Shown here piece by piece: positions 35,382 through 44,470 of a DNA stretch of 64,000 bases. Below the pieces are notes generated by a model. It did not search any database. It worked only from the letters and a program-made list of their open reading frames with translations, and had not been told where the DNA came from. Position 1 is the stretch's first letter; the number at the start of each line of letters is the position of its first letter. The stretch is from Brevibacillus laterosporus. GTDB lineage: Bacteria; Bacillota; Bacilli; Brevibacillales; Brevibacillaceae. The stretch covers positions 112,206 through 176,205 of the forward strand of contig NZ_JAUKFY010000010.1 in assembly GCF_030489605.1 (NCBI RefSeq), read 5' to 3'. A program made the translations under genes and the position numbers.

Positions 35382-36758
35382 TTACATCTCCAATAAGGAA
35401 GGTAGCAGTGTTTCTAGCTTCATGCCTCGGGAAGCTTTTAGTAAAACGGCAGAATGTGGTTTTAATAAAGAACGGAGGTAGACGATCGCTTCTTCTTTAG
35501 AGCTAAAATGATGGCTTTCTCCCTTATAGTGCTCTCCAATAAATCGTGAATCCTCTCCGATAGTTACCATACAAGTAAAGCGGTCATTCCACTTTGATAC
35601 GTATTCTCCTACTTCAGCGTGCAATGCTTGGCTATCTGAGCCTAATTCCAATAGATCAGCTACTATTAGTACTTTGGTTCGGTCTTGAAAAAGGTCTGCA
35701 AAGTTTTCAATAGATGCTTTCATGGATAAGGGATTGGCATTGTAGGCATCGTTGACGATAATCATACCATTTTGAGATGTATGAATTTCAAACCGCATAC
35801 CTGAAATGCTAAGGGTAGCCATTGCTTGTTGAATCTCCTCAAAACTCATTCCTTGTTCGCGGGCAATTCCGATAGCTGGTAAGGCATTGGATACATTATA
35901 GGTCCCAAATAGCGGCATAAAGACACGCAGAGTTTGCTGATCTTCAAAGTGTACAGTGAAGTGCGTACCTTTATCATCTGTAAGTAAATCCGATGCCCAT
36001 AGATCAGCAGGACCTTTCACGGAATAATAGCAAATCGGGCTATCAGATAAGTGTTTCACTTTCTGGAGGTATTCGTTATCTCCATTTAAATAAACACGTC
36101 CTGCTGGTGCAGTATGCGGCAATAGTTCGGCTTTTGCTAGAGCGATTTTTTCGAGCGACCCAAAATATTCCATATGCGCTTCGCCTATACTTGTAATCAC
36201 GCTATAGGTCGGTCTTGTAATAGAAGCTAATAAATCAATCTCTCCGGCATGACTCATCCCGAGCTCTAGAACTGCGGCTTCATGACTATTGTCTACATGT
36301 AGGATGGAGAAGGGAAGACCAATATGATTGTTAAAGTTTTTATACGTACTACAAATAGGACGAGTACTAGCTAAAAGGTGGGAAATCATATCTTTCGTAG
36401 TTGTCTTTCCTGTACTGCCTGTAATTGCAATGAATGGAATCGTAAACTGATTTCGATATGCACTTGCTATTTTTTGGAATGCTGTCAAAGTGTCATTGAC
36501 AAGAATCAGACCGAAATCTTTAGGAAGAGCAGCCGGAACTTTTGACAAGTGGGATACGAGTGCGGCGATCGCTCCAGCTTCCTGTGCCTGCTTGATAAAA
36601 TCATGTCCGTCGCGTGTTTCGACCAGTGGTACAAATAAACTGTCGGGTTGTAAATGACGGCTGTCAAAGTGAGCGCTGGTTACATTGGCTTCGGGATTCC
36701 CTTGAACGAGTAACCCTTGAGCCATTTTAGTAATGGTATTTAAAGTAGTGGGTAGCAT
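35382..36758 (-). CDS. murF: UDP-N-acetylmuramoyl-tripeptide--D-alanyl-D-alanine ligase MurF
   Basis: A 458-residue Mur ligase that adds D-Ala-D-Ala to the UDP-MurNAc-tripeptide. N-terminal UDP-binding domain (1-100), ATP P-loop GSTGKTTT at residues 114-121, KNFNNHIGLP and ELGMSHAGEI after it, and a C-terminal domain with NDAYNANPLSMKAS and a MKLE tail. ATG after AAGGAGAG. It uses the product of ddl, which lies 1.5 kb away on the opposite strand with two unrelated genes between them. Confidence 0.95.
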   Translation of the reverse strand: MLPTTLNTITKMAQGLLVQGNPEANVTSAHFDSRHLQPDSLFVPLVETRDGHDFIKQAQEAGAIAALVSHLSKVPAALPKDFGLILVNDTLTAFQKIASAYRNQFTIPFIAITGSTGKTTTKDMISHLLASTRPICSTYKNFNNHIGLPFSILHVDNSHEAAVLELGMSHAGEIDLLASITRPTYSVITSIGEAHMEYFGSLEKIALAKAELLPHTAPAGRVYLNGDNEYLQKVKHLSDSPICYYSVKGPADLWASDLLTDDKGTHFTVHFEDQQTLRVFMPLFGTYNVSNALPAIGIAREQGMSFEEIQQAMATLSISGMRFEIHTSQNGMIIVNDAYNANPLSMKASIENFADLFQDRTKVLIVADLLELGSDSQALHAEVGEYVSKWNDRFTCMVTIGEDSRFIGEHYKGESHHFSSKEEAIVYLRSLLKPHSAVLLKASRGMKLETLLPSLLEM

Positions 36759-36977
36759 AGTTTTATTCTCTCCTTGTCATCATTTCTGCTGTGTCCGCAG
36801 ATAACGATGGGTCTAACCGATATGGATAAAAAATAGCCTATATATAAGGCATCCCACGTCATGCTAACACGGTGGAGGAATTGCCGCAATAGCAAGAGCA
36901 TGAAAAGTGGATAAAATGGAAATAGGAGTATGCTTCTATTGCGATAGCTGTTTCTATAAGGTATGATAATAATACGC

Positions 36978-37020
36978 CTTGCTTGAAGAATCTTTGTAAA
37001 AGATACTCAAGCAAGTTTTT
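36978..37020 (+). terminator. Plus-strand terminator upstream of the rpsU promoter
   Basis: CTTGCTTGA (36978-36986) pairs with TCAAGCAAG (37007-37015), with a further AATCTT/AAGAT-like inner pairing, followed by TTTTT. No plus-strand gene precedes it within the region. Confidence 0.65.
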
Positions 37021-37041
37021 GGGTTGAGGGTTGGAAAAAGG

Positions 37042-37071
37042 TTGACCTACCGCCCTTTCCTGATTTATAAT
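37042..37071 (+). promoter_or_regulatory. Promoter of rpsU-yqeY
   Basis: TTGACC (37042-37047), 18-base spacer, perfect TATAAT (37066-37071); the start codon of rpsU follows 68 bases later. Confidence 0.8.
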
Positions 37072-37138
37072 GTAGTCTGACAGTCTGTAGAATAATGAAC
37101 AGTTGTCCCACGGTTTCAAGCGGAGGGAGGGAAAATAG

Positions 37139-37312
37139 ATGGCAGAAGTACGCGTTAGAAAAAATGAATCTTTGGAGAGCGCGCTTCGTCGTTTTAAGCG
37201 TGAAAATGCTAAAGCTGGAGTGTTGGCTGAGCTTCGTAAGCGTCGCCACTTTGAAAAGCCTAGCATTGCTCGCAAGAAAAAATCCGAAGCGGCTCGTAAA
37301 CGTAAGTTCTAA
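37139..37312 (+). CDS. rpsU: 30S ribosomal protein S21
   Basis: 57 residues, ATG at 37139 after GGAGGGAGGG, stop TAA at 37310-37312. It begins [20 protein letters not shown] and ends in a highly basic [14 protein letters not shown] tail, as S21 does in all Bacillales. A component of the small subunit near the anti-Shine-Dalgarno end of 16S rRNA; in B. subtilis its level affects motility versus biofilm growth. Own promoter at 37042-37071; yqeY follows 18 bases later. Confidence 0.97.
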   Translation: MAEVRVRKNESLESALRRFKRENAKAGVLAELRKRRHFEKPSIARKKKSEAARKRKF

Positions 37313-37330
37313 TTAACGGGAGGGCTCATC

Positions 37331-37777
37331 ATGAGTGTAATGGAGCAACTCAATCACGATATGAAGCAAGCTATGAAGGACAAATCGGTCTTAAAGCTCT
37401 CCGTTATTCGCATGGTCAAAGCCACCATTAAAAACGAAGAGATTAAGTTGGGTCGAGATCTGTCCGACGATGAAGTGCTGACTATCTTGACCCGTGAGTT
37501 AAAGCAACGCCGTGACTCCCTCCATGAGTTTGAGAAAGCCGGTCGCGAGGATTTAGCGACAAAGACACGTGACGAGTTGGATATTATATTGGCTTATATG
37601 CCTGCTCAATTAAGCGAGGATGAGATTCGTCAAATCGTTCGCGAGGCTGTAGCTGCTGTTGGCGCTACTTCCAAGAAAGAGATGGGCAAAGTCATGGGAG
37701 CCATCATGCCTAAAGTAAAAGGCAAAGCTGACGGCAACCTTGTCCAACAAATCGTCTCTGAAGAATTACCTTCATAA
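37331..37777 (+). CDS. yqeY: GatB/YqeY domain-containing protein
   Basis: A 148-residue helical protein. The opening [20 protein letters not shown] and the [20 protein letters not shown] segment are characteristic of YqeY, homologous to the tail domain of amidotransferase subunit GatB that contacts tRNA. Function is not established; a role in tRNA-dependent amidation has been suggested. Always next to rpsU in Bacillales, as here. Confidence 0.93.
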   Translation: MSVMEQLNHDMKQAMKDKSVLKLSVIRMVKATIKNEEIKLGRDLSDDEVLTILTRELKQRRDSLHEFEKAGREDLATKTRDELDIILAYMPAQLSEDEIRQIVREAVAAVGATSKKEMGKVMGAIMPKVKGKADGNLVQQIVSEELPS

Positions 37778-37784
37778 GCAAATG

Positions 37785-37815
37785 AAATCCAGTCTCACGC
37801 AGGCTGGATTTTTTG
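37785..37815 (+). terminator. Terminator of rpsU-yqeY
   Basis: AAATCCAG (37785-37792) pairs with CTGGATTT (37804-37811), followed by TTTT. Confidence 0.8.
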
Positions 37816-37980
37816 CGGTACAGCAAAATAAGCAGCCTTGTCAAAAAGAGAATTCCCTCGTTGACAGGGCTTTTCTTTGCTTATAAGCAATTTATACAAC
37901 TTAATGAAACTTCCTTCCTATCTACTCGTATACCTACATAAGATGTTACAAAACATGATAGGAAAGGAGGAATTCACACC

Positions 37981-39330
37981 TTGAGACAGCATCTAGCCTT
38001 TACTCTCATGTTTACCTGTATGCTTGCTCTTATGATGTTTGCTGGAGGGATGTTGGCTTGGACAGCTTGGTCTCAGCCTGTAGAAGCAGCAGATAAACGA
38101 GTTTTTTATGTGCCTGTTGAGCAAGACATTGAACGCGGTCTTGAAAGCTTTTTGCGGCGTGTTTTTCAACAAGCCAATGAACAACGTGCTGATGTCGTTA
38201 TTCTTGACATTAATACTCCAGGTGGAGATGTGGTTTCGGCTGGTAATATTGGTGCATTGATTAGGAGTGCGCCTATGAAAGTCGTTGCATATATTAACAA
38301 TCAGGCTTTTTCAGCAGGAACTTACATTGCTTTAAATGCAAACGAGATTGTAATGGAACCGGGAAGCAGTATCGGTGCTGCTGCACCCATTGATGTACAA
38401 GGTAATGCGGCTCCGGTAAAAATTACTTCTGGATGGGCTCAAATGATGGAGGAAGCAGCCAAGTTAAACGGCAGAGATGCTTCCGTAGCAAAAGCAATGG
38501 TCTATATTGATCAGGATTTTGCTGGGTTAAAAAAGAAGGGGGAAGTTTTATCCCTTGGTGCTGAAGAAGCACGGAAGCTAGGCTATGCAGATAAAATTGT
38601 TCGTAGCAAAGCAGAATTGTTTCAATATGTAGGGGTAAATGAGAGTGAGATTGTGCACATTTCTCCTACTCCTACCGAGAAGGTCGCAAGGTTTGTAACC
38701 AATCCGGTTGTTCTAAGCTGTCTCTTGTTAATTGGAATGCTTGGAGTCATTATTGAGTTGTTTGCTCCGGGGGTTGGAGTCGCGGGCATTATTGGTATTT
38801 TGTCCTTTACACTCTATTTCTTCGGGCATTTTGTGGCAGGCTTTGCCAATTGGCTGGATATTGGCCTATTTATTATTGGGGTCATTTTAATGATTCTAGA
38901 AATCTTTTTACCGGGTGGCATTGTAGGCTTTCTTGGATTTGCAAGCATGTCTACAGGTCTAGTATTAGCTGCTTACGATACAAAACAAGGCCTTACCTCT
39001 CTGGGAATTGCGGCGATTATTACGCTTATTGTAGCGTTTATACTGGCTAAATATTTCGGATTAAGAGGAACCTGGAGTAAATTTGTTCTAAAAGAGGAGC
39101 AGCATAAGGATACAGGATATGTCGCTCCTAAAAATCAAAATGATCTACTTGGTAAAACTGGTGTAGCATTAACCAATTTGCGCCCTGCTGGAGTAATCTT
39201 GATTGGTGAGCAACGTATTGATGCTGTAAGTGCAGGTGGATACATTACGGCAGGCAGCGAAATTAAAGTGGTTCAAGTAGAAGGAGCACGGATTGTCGTG
39301 CAAGATTGGAAAAATGAAAGTAAGGGGTAG
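37981..39330 (+). CDS. NfeD family membrane-bound serine protease-like protein (YqeZ type)
   Basis: A 449-residue protein. An N-terminal signal sequence (residues 5-35) leads to a ClpP/SppA-like domain (about 40-220) containing LDINTPGGDV and the serine in NQAFSAGTYIALNANEI; four hydrophobic segments (about 240-360) follow, then a C-terminal NfeD OB-fold domain (about 380-449). Such NfeD proteins partner with flotillins in membrane microdomains; the flotillin gene floA is next, six bases away. TTG start after AAGGAGG. Confidence 0.92.
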   Translation: MRQHLAFTLMFTCMLALMMFAGGMLAWTAWSQPVEAADKRVFYVPVEQDIERGLESFLRRVFQQANEQRADVVILDINTPGGDVVSAGNIGALIRSAPMKVVAYINNQAFSAGTYIALNANEIVMEPGSSIGAAAPIDVQGNAAPVKITSGWAQMMEEAAKLNGRDASVAKAMVYIDQDFAGLKKKGEVLSLGAEEARKLGYADKIVRSKAELFQYVGVNESEIVHISPTPTEKVARFVTNPVVLSCLLLIGMLGVIIELFAPGVGVAGIIGILSFTLYFFGHFVAGFANWLDIGLFIIGVILMILEIFLPGGIVGFLGFASMSTGLVLAAYDTKQGLTSLGIAAIITLIVAFILAKYFGLRGTWSKFVLKEEQHKDTGYVAPKNQNDLLGKTGVALTNLRPAGVILIGEQRIDAVSAGGYITAGSEIKVVQVEGARIVVQDWKNESKG

Positions 39331-39336
39331 GTTTAA

Positions 39337-40332
39337 ATGGACACAAGCATGATATCTTTCGTGTTTATGATTGCGGTTGTCATTATTGTATTGTCTGTTT
39401 TCTTTTCATTTGTACCGGTAATGCTATGGATTTCTGCTTTAGCTTCAGGTGTGAACGTGAGTATTCTGACATTGGTAGCAATGCGCTTGCGTCGTGTAAC
39501 ACCGGCCCGTATCGTCAATCCGTTAATTAAGGCACGTAAGGCTGGACTTGACCTTAATACGAATCAATTAGAGAGTCACTTTCTAGCGGGGGGTAATGTT
39601 GATAGAGTCGTAGATGCTTTGGTAGCAGCTCAACGTGCAGATATTCCGCTAGGCTTCGAACGAGCAGCGGCGATTGATCTAGCTGGTCGTGATGTGTTGG
39701 AAGCAGTACAAATGAGCGTAAATCCGAAAGTGATTGAGACCCCAATAATTGCCGCAGTAGCGATGGATGGGATTGAGGTGCGCGCGAAGGCGAAAGTAAC
39801 AGTGCGTGCGAATATTGATCGTTTAGTTGGTGGTGCTGGTGAAGAGACAATTATCGCTCGCGTTGGCGAAGGGATTGTCACTACTATTGGTTCGTCCAAC
39901 AAACACAAAGATGTATTAGAAAACCCAGATCTTATTTCACAAACCGTATTAAACAAAGGTCTAGATGCAGGTACAGCCTTTGAAATTCTGTCGATCGATA
40001 TTGCGGACGTAGATGTAGGTAAAAATATTGGCGCCCAATTACAAACAGACCAAGCAGAAGCTGACAAACGTATCGCGCAGGCAAAAGCAGAAGAACGTCG
40101 TGCTATGGCTGTAGCAACGGAGCAAGAGATGAAAGCGCGCGTTGAAGAGATGAAAGCGAAAGTAGTGGAATCCGAAGCGGAAGTACCACTTGCTTTGGCT
40201 GAGGCATTGCGTTCAGGTAAGCTAGGGGTTATGGATTATTACAACATGCAGAACATCATGGCTGATACCGCTATGCGAGAATCGTTTGGTGACCCTGAAG
40301 GTACGAAGAAAAACGACATAGATAAGAAATAG
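39337..40332 (+). CDS. floA: Flotillin-like protein FloA
   Basis: 331 residues, the same length I recall for B. subtilis YqfA/FloA. A membrane hairpin at the N-terminus (about 5-50) precedes the PHB/SPFH domain and a coiled-coil tail with repeated Glu-Ala ([20 protein letters not shown]). It scaffolds functional membrane microdomains and influences fluidity, signalling and sporulation. Follows its NfeD partner directly. Confidence 0.95.
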   Translation: MDTSMISFVFMIAVVIIVLSVFFSFVPVMLWISALASGVNVSILTLVAMRLRRVTPARIVNPLIKARKAGLDLNTNQLESHFLAGGNVDRVVDALVAAQRADIPLGFERAAAIDLAGRDVLEAVQMSVNPKVIETPIIAAVAMDGIEVRAKAKVTVRANIDRLVGGAGEETIIARVGEGIVTTIGSSNKHKDVLENPDLISQTVLNKGLDAGTAFEILSIDIADVDVGKNIGAQLQTDQAEADKRIAQAKAEERRAMAVATEQEMKARVEEMKAKVVESEAEVPLALAEALRSGKLGVMDYYNMQNIMADTAMRESFGDPEGTKKNDIDKK

Positions 40333-40343
40333 GTGATGAGGCA

Positions 40344-40985
40344 ATGGAAACTCTCATCGAGCTGATCTTTGGTTTATTAACGGGTAAATTTAATCATAAC
40401 AAGACACCCAAGGCGTATCCGATGCAACCTACGAATAGGGAACCAGGAGGAATGCTACCACCCTATCAACGTCAGGTAGTAAAGCGGAACCCAAGACAGG
40501 AAGCAAAACCAGGCGTGTTTGAATTTCCTTCAACGTCTCAAACGCAAAATCCAGTGCCATACAATACTGACTCGTCCAGTTCACCTGCAATGCCAACAGA
40601 ATGGCAGGGGACTTATATGGAGGGGCAGTCTGCAACCTCCGTACATTCAGTAAACGGCTCAACGCGGGATGGAAGAACTGAACTGGAGAAGGAGCTCGAA
40701 GAAGGTCGATCAATGCTAGAAGAGCAATATGAACCCAATGCAGCTCAAATGGTACTAGCACCTATCGAGCATAAAAACAGTAAGCTATTGAACGTTGAAT
40801 TGCATGGATCAACCATTCATACATCACAGGAGCAAACGGGAGCTACCTCTAAAAGACATTCGGTTAAATTAGCTGGAACAGCATTAGATGGTATGAGATG
40901 GGCGATTATTTTAGGAAAGCCTCGCAGTAAAGATCCTCATCCTACATCAGCCTTTGGTGGCTATAGAATGGGAAAGTACCGGTAA
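40344..40985 (+). CDS. Hypothetical protein, mostly disordered, in the floA operon
   Basis: 213 residues. Residues 1-15 are hydrophobic (IELIFGLLTGKF); 20-165 are Pro, Gln, Ser and Gly-rich and probably disordered; 165-213 look folded, with LAGTALDGMRWAIILGKPRS near residues 176-195. A similar C-terminal pattern (WxxILGxPR) recurs, to my recollection, in Brevibacillus and Paenibacillus hypothetical proteins. It holds the yqfB position of B. subtilis but is unlike that small protein in length. Eleven bases after floA and closed by a terminator. Confidence 0.75.
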   Translation: METLIELIFGLLTGKFNHNKTPKAYPMQPTNREPGGMLPPYQRQVVKRNPRQEAKPGVFEFPSTSQTQNPVPYNTDSSSSPAMPTEWQGTYMEGQSATSVHSVNGSTRDGRTELEKELEEGRSMLEEQYEPNAAQMVLAPIEHKNSKLLNVELHGSTIHTSQEQTGATSKRHSVKLAGTALDGMRWAIILGKPRSKDPHPTSAFGGYRMGKYR

Positions 40986-41011
40986 CAGTTAATCATTGCT
41001 TCTCTAATAAA

Positions 41012-41048
41012 AGAACCTCGGGCATGATTGTTGCTTTGAGGTTCTTTT
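41012..41048 (+). terminator. Terminator of the nfeD-floA operon
   Basis: AGAACCTC (41012-41019) pairs with GAGGTTCT (41038-41045), followed by TTT. Confidence 0.7.
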
Positions 41049-41305
41049 GTTGTTTCAGAGCTATCAAGTATATCTCAGCTCATGCATAAAAAGATATGCT
41101 CGTATGTAGACTTCCCGCATAAAAAGATAAGGGCAAGATTCCTATGTCGGATTTTTGTTACTATTGAATAGAAGATGCAAGTGTCCAGCGAATTGCACAA
41201 CCTACTTGCGAAATAGCTAACGCTTGTATGCTCTTCAAGTGCTTCAAAGCTACGATCCATAGAAGGATTGAGGGAGTCTATCTTTTCAATAAGGAGGATA
41301 CGATC

Positions 41306-41962
41306 TTGCAATCAGACATTACAATCTTAGAACGATGCTCCACACCACGCGGTGACATTCAACTTCAGTATCGAAATAACAATTATGAGATTATTAGCAA
41401 TGGTACTTTTTTAATGGCAACTTATAATGGAGAATCCGAACGTCTGTTGGTTAAGGCATCGCTTAACAGCGTTCATCATCCCCGAAAAGTAATGATTGGC
41501 GGATTAGGTGTGGGATTTTCCCTTTCGGAAGCTTTAAAAAATAACAGAGTAGAAGAGGTGGTTGTTTTAGAAATAGAGGAAAAGATCATTGAATGGAATA
41601 ACCGATATTTTGGCGAATATTCTAATCATCCACTCACTGACTCTCGAACCCGTGTTGTTAAAGCTGATCTTCTCCAATGGATTCAGGAAGCTAACGAAAA
41701 GTTTGATGTTATCTGTCTTGATATTGACAATGGGCCGGATTGGACTGTGACAGAAGCGAACAATTCACTTTATAAGGAATCAGGACTTAACACCTTACTT
41801 GGTTTGCTGAACCCAGGGGGTGTTATTGCATTTTGGAGCGCTAATTCTTCTGATGCTTTTGCTCTGCGATTATCTGAGTATTTTCATGAAGTAGAGGAGT
41901 ATAAAGTAGAGGTAGAGCGAGGTGAGCCAGATATTGTCTATATCGCAAAATTACCGAAATGA
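41306..41962 (+). CDS. Spermidine synthase-like SAM-dependent methyltransferase
   Basis: A 218-residue protein with a Rossmann fold of the spermine/spermidine synthase superfamily: KVMIGGLGVGFSLSEALKN (motif I, about residues 62-80), VVVLEIEEKIIEWNN (motif II) and DVICLDIDNGPDW (motif IV). The polyamine-site residues of true SpeE are not evident and the N-terminal beta domain is short, so it may be a methyltransferase of other specificity. TTG at 41306 is eight bases after AAGGAGG; the upstream in-frame extension is rejected. Confidence 0.78.
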   Translation: MQSDITILERCSTPRGDIQLQYRNNNYEIISNGTFLMATYNGESERLLVKASLNSVHHPRKVMIGGLGVGFSLSEALKNNRVEEVVVLEIEEKIIEWNNRYFGEYSNHPLTDSRTRVVKADLLQWIQEANEKFDVICLDIDNGPDWTVTEANNSLYKESGLNTLLGLLNPGGVIAFWSANSSDAFALRLSEYFHEVEEYKVEVERGEPDIVYIAKLPK

Positions 41963-42362
41963 TTTAGAGGATTACATAAGATAGTGATAACAAAATAGTT
42001 AATTATATATCCCTCGAGGCTTTCAACCTTACAGTAATAGAATGTGAAATGCTTGGGGATAACCCTTAGCATCGTATCTAATCGTGCGACTTTATTAAAA
42101 CATAAAACATAGTTAATGATGTATCAGAGTCATCTTCAATGGATCTATTTGTTTTACCTGCTTGAGTGTAATGACTAAAAATCAGTGAATACAAGGCCTG
42201 ACTATGTTTTGTTATTTATGACAATGGGGGCTATTCTACGCTTGGATTTTTCCTTATAAAGGATTGGTCTGCATCTAAAACGCAATAACTGAGGACGTGC
42301 TATACTAGAAATAATTCTACCTACCAATAGATAGGCTAAGTGAACAAAGGAGAGAAAACATT
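41963..42362. other. Intergenic region
   Basis: About 400 bases without a credible gene. A TGCTTGGG/CCCTTAGCA near-palindrome lies around 42050-42071 without a T run. The promoter of the CDGSH gene should be near 42290-42340 but no consensus pair stands out. Confidence 0.4.
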
Positions 42363-42605
42363 ATGGCCCTCTATGATAAGAAAGGTCCGATTGTTGTGAA
42401 GGAAGAACCAGGCGTTAGATTTTACTGTATGTGCGGCCTCACAGAAGATGCACCCTACTGTGATGGCTCTCATAATGGACAAGGAACAGGAAAAACCCCG
42501 TATATTGTTAAATTTAGCGAAGCCAAGACGGTAAGGATCTGCGGCTGTGGAAAGTCGGAAAAATTACCTTATTGTGATGGGGCACATGGAAAAGATGAGA
42601 AGTAA
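42363..42605 (+). CDS. CDGSH iron-sulfur domain protein
   Basis: 80 residues with two CDGSH motifs: CMCGLTEDAPYCDGSH (about residues 22-37) and CGCGKSEKLPYCDGAH (about 60-75). Each has the Cys-X-Cys-X2-Ser/Thr-X3-Pro-X-Cys-Asp-Gly-Ser/Ala-His pattern that binds a 2Fe-2S cluster through three cysteines and one histidine. Cytoplasmic, redox or cluster-transfer role in general; the partner is unknown. Followed by a good terminator, so a single-gene unit. Confidence 0.92.
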   Translation: MALYDKKGPIVVKEEPGVRFYCMCGLTEDAPYCDGSHNGQGTGKTPYIVKFSEAKTVRICGCGKSEKLPYCDGAHGKDEK

Positions 42606-42615
42606 ATGATGCAAG

Positions 42616-42650
42616 ACCCGTATGTTGTACGAAGACATGCGGGTTTTTTT
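42616..42650 (+). terminator. Terminator of the CDGSH gene
   Basis: ACCCG-TATGT and ACAT-CGGGT arms (42616-42644) are followed by seven Ts. Confidence 0.8.
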
Positions 42651-42923
42651 ATTGAGAATAAGGAGGATTTTTTAGCCATGTAAATTCGTTTAGAGCATGC
42701 CCTTTAAACCGCTATCTGTAACCGTAGGCCATCAAGAGGATTTTTGCCGTTTTTTAACGTATGAAAATCCCCCTTCCCTTTTTCAAATTCCCGGCATGAT
42801 AAGCCCTACCCTCTGCATAGGTATAAAAGAACGGATTTTGTTTTGCAAGCACACGGCTATCCCATTAAACAGACTCCGCTTAAGCATGTCTAATGCATAT
42901 GCAAGGAAAAAGGGGGCTTACAT
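42651..42923. other. Intergenic region upstream of yqfC
   Basis: An AAGGAGG site at 42660-42666 is followed at 42678 by ATG and at once by TAA, a start-stop pair. The rest should carry the (presumably mother-cell, SigE-type) promoter of yqfC, but I cannot point to a clear match. Confidence 0.35.
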
Positions 42924-43208
42924 ATGAAGAAATGGAGCCGCCGACTGCGCCGAATGGCTGTGGGCGTGTTGGATTTACCTCAGGACGTGGTACTTGAAGT
43001 CCCGAGAATTACAATGATTGGTCATTTGCAAATGTATATAGAAAACCACCGAGGTGTCCTGCAATTTAGTGAGAACGAGCTTCGTTTATTACTTACAAAC
43101 GGACAATTGCTTGTCATAGGGGAACAGCTGGTGATTCGTGCTATTTTGAAGGAAGAAGTGTTGTTGGAGGGGAGAATCGGCAAGATAACGTTCATTCAAA
43201 ATACGTGA
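42924..43208 (+). CDS. yqfC: Sporulation protein YqfC
   Basis: A 94-residue protein of the YqfC/YabP family: KKWSRRLRRMAVGVLDLPQD then VVLEVPRITMIGHLQMYIEN, with a beta-rich remainder. In B. subtilis yqfC and yqfD are expressed in the mother cell during sporulation. Overlaps the in-frame region of yqfD; ATG after an AAAGGGGG site. Confidence 0.92.
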   Translation: MKKWSRRLRRMAVGVLDLPQDVVLEVPRITMIGHLQMYIENHRGVLQFSENELRLLLTNGQLLVIGEQLVIRAILKEEVLLEGRIGKITFIQNT

Positions 43209-43228
43209 CGAGTTTGAGGGGGATACAG

Positions 43229-44449
43229 ATGCGAAACGTAGTAAAAGAATGGTACGAGGGTCATATAACAGTAACGATTCGCGGCAAACGGTTTGAACGT
43301 CTTATCAACCTAGCAGTCCGCGAAAACATTTCAATGTGGAATATCAAGCGTTTAGGGCCTGAGTTAGGACAGTGTGAGATGATGATTGCCGATTTCTATC
43401 GGCTTCGTCCCTTCTTAAAGGAGACAGGCTGCCGGGTGCATGTGACAAGTCGACAAGGTTTACCGTTTTTGTTGTTGCGAATGCGAATGAGGATGGGATT
43501 TGTTGCAGGTATTTTTATTTTTTTACTCGGATTGTACATGCTCTCTACGTTTGTATGGCAAGTAGAGGTGCAGGGAACGCATAATATTTCGCCGTATCAG
43601 GTGACACAGGCTGCCGAGAAGGTAGGGTTAAGGGCAGGTGCGTGGAAATTAAGAATTGGAGATCCCCAGGAATTACAGCGCCGTATTTTGGGGTATATTC
43701 CAGAAGCCTCATGGGTAGGGGTTGAGTTAAATGGTACGAAGGCCATTATTCAGGTCGTTGAAAAGGTTGATCCGGAAAAGATTGTTGCGCATGAACCTAA
43801 ACATGTTGTGGCAAAGAAAAAAGCGGTCATTCACAGTATTTTTGCTGAAACAGGTAAGACTATGGTTAAAGCGAATCAATATGTTGATAAAGACCAGATT
43901 TTAATTTCAGGTATTATTGGCAATGAGGAACGCCAATCGATCGTTGCTGCCAGAGGGCAAGTGACAGGAGAGGTCTGGTATCGTTCTGATGTGACCGTTC
44001 CCTTAATCCAGAACCAGCTTCTTTATACAGGTGAAAAACAGAAGCAGCACTTTTTGATTTTTGGATCATCGGCAGTACGTCTTTGGCCGTTTGAAATTAA
44101 GTCGTACAAGCATGCCCGTAAAACAGAGAAACGTTTCCAAGCGGCTTTTTTTGATTATCAATTGCCGTTTGGCTGGAAGACAGAAATTGATCGGGAGCTG
44201 GAACCTAAGGTTATTCGAATGAGCGATCGGGATGCTTTAGAGGTAGCTAAACATTTTGCAAAAGCAGACATCTTGAAACGAGCTGGAGAAGATGCGAAGA
44301 TAAAAGAAGAAAAAGTTTTGCACGTAAAACAAGAGAATGGTAAAGTTTATGTAAGTATCTATTTTTCCGTCATCGAAAATATAGCGATGGACCAACCGAT
44401 TGTTGCTACGCCGCCCGCACTAGAAGGCACACCAAATCAAAATAACTGA
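43229..44449 (+). CDS. yqfD: Sporulation protein YqfD
   Basis: A membrane protein of about 406 residues with a single segment near residues 90-115 (GFVAGIFIFLLGLYMLSTFV) followed by a large outer domain (WQVEVQGTHNISPYQV, PEASWVGVELNGTKAIIQVVEK). The family is required for efficient sporulation and sits in the forespore or mother-cell membrane. I start at ATG 43229 behind GAGGGGG; a GTG at 43205 overlapping yqfC is possible. Paired with yqfC as in B. subtilis. Confidence 0.93.
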   Translation: MRNVVKEWYEGHITVTIRGKRFERLINLAVRENISMWNIKRLGPELGQCEMMIADFYRLRPFLKETGCRVHVTSRQGLPFLLLRMRMRMGFVAGIFIFLLGLYMLSTFVWQVEVQGTHNISPYQVTQAAEKVGLRAGAWKLRIGDPQELQRRILGYIPEASWVGVELNGTKAIIQVVEKVDPEKIVAHEPKHVVAKKKAVIHSIFAETGKTMVKANQYVDKDQILISGIIGNEERQSIVAARGQVTGEVWYRSDVTVPLIQNQLLYTGEKQKQHFLIFGSSAVRLWPFEIKSYKHARKTEKRFQAAFFDYQLPFGWKTEIDRELEPKVIRMSDRDALEVAKHFAKADILKRAGEDAKIKEEKVLHVKQENGKVYVSIYFSVIENIAMDQPIVATPPALEGTPNQNN

Positions 44450-44470
44450 TTGCAAGGAGATGGACAAAGG

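Larger units (their letters stand above)
36759..37138. other. Divergent control region between murF and rpsU
   Basis: Contains a plus-strand terminator-like hairpin at 36978-37020 and the rpsU promoter at 37042-37071. A stretch of about 130 bases before the hairpin may encode a short RNA. No protein-coding frame stands out. Confidence 0.45.

Noticed and set aside
37095..37316. 73-residue open frame over rpsU
   Set aside because: It is a shadow in another frame; the true gene here is the 57-residue ribosomal protein S21.
42697..42927. 76-residue open frame before yqfC
   Set aside because: No ribosome site, atypical composition and overlap with the yqfC start.
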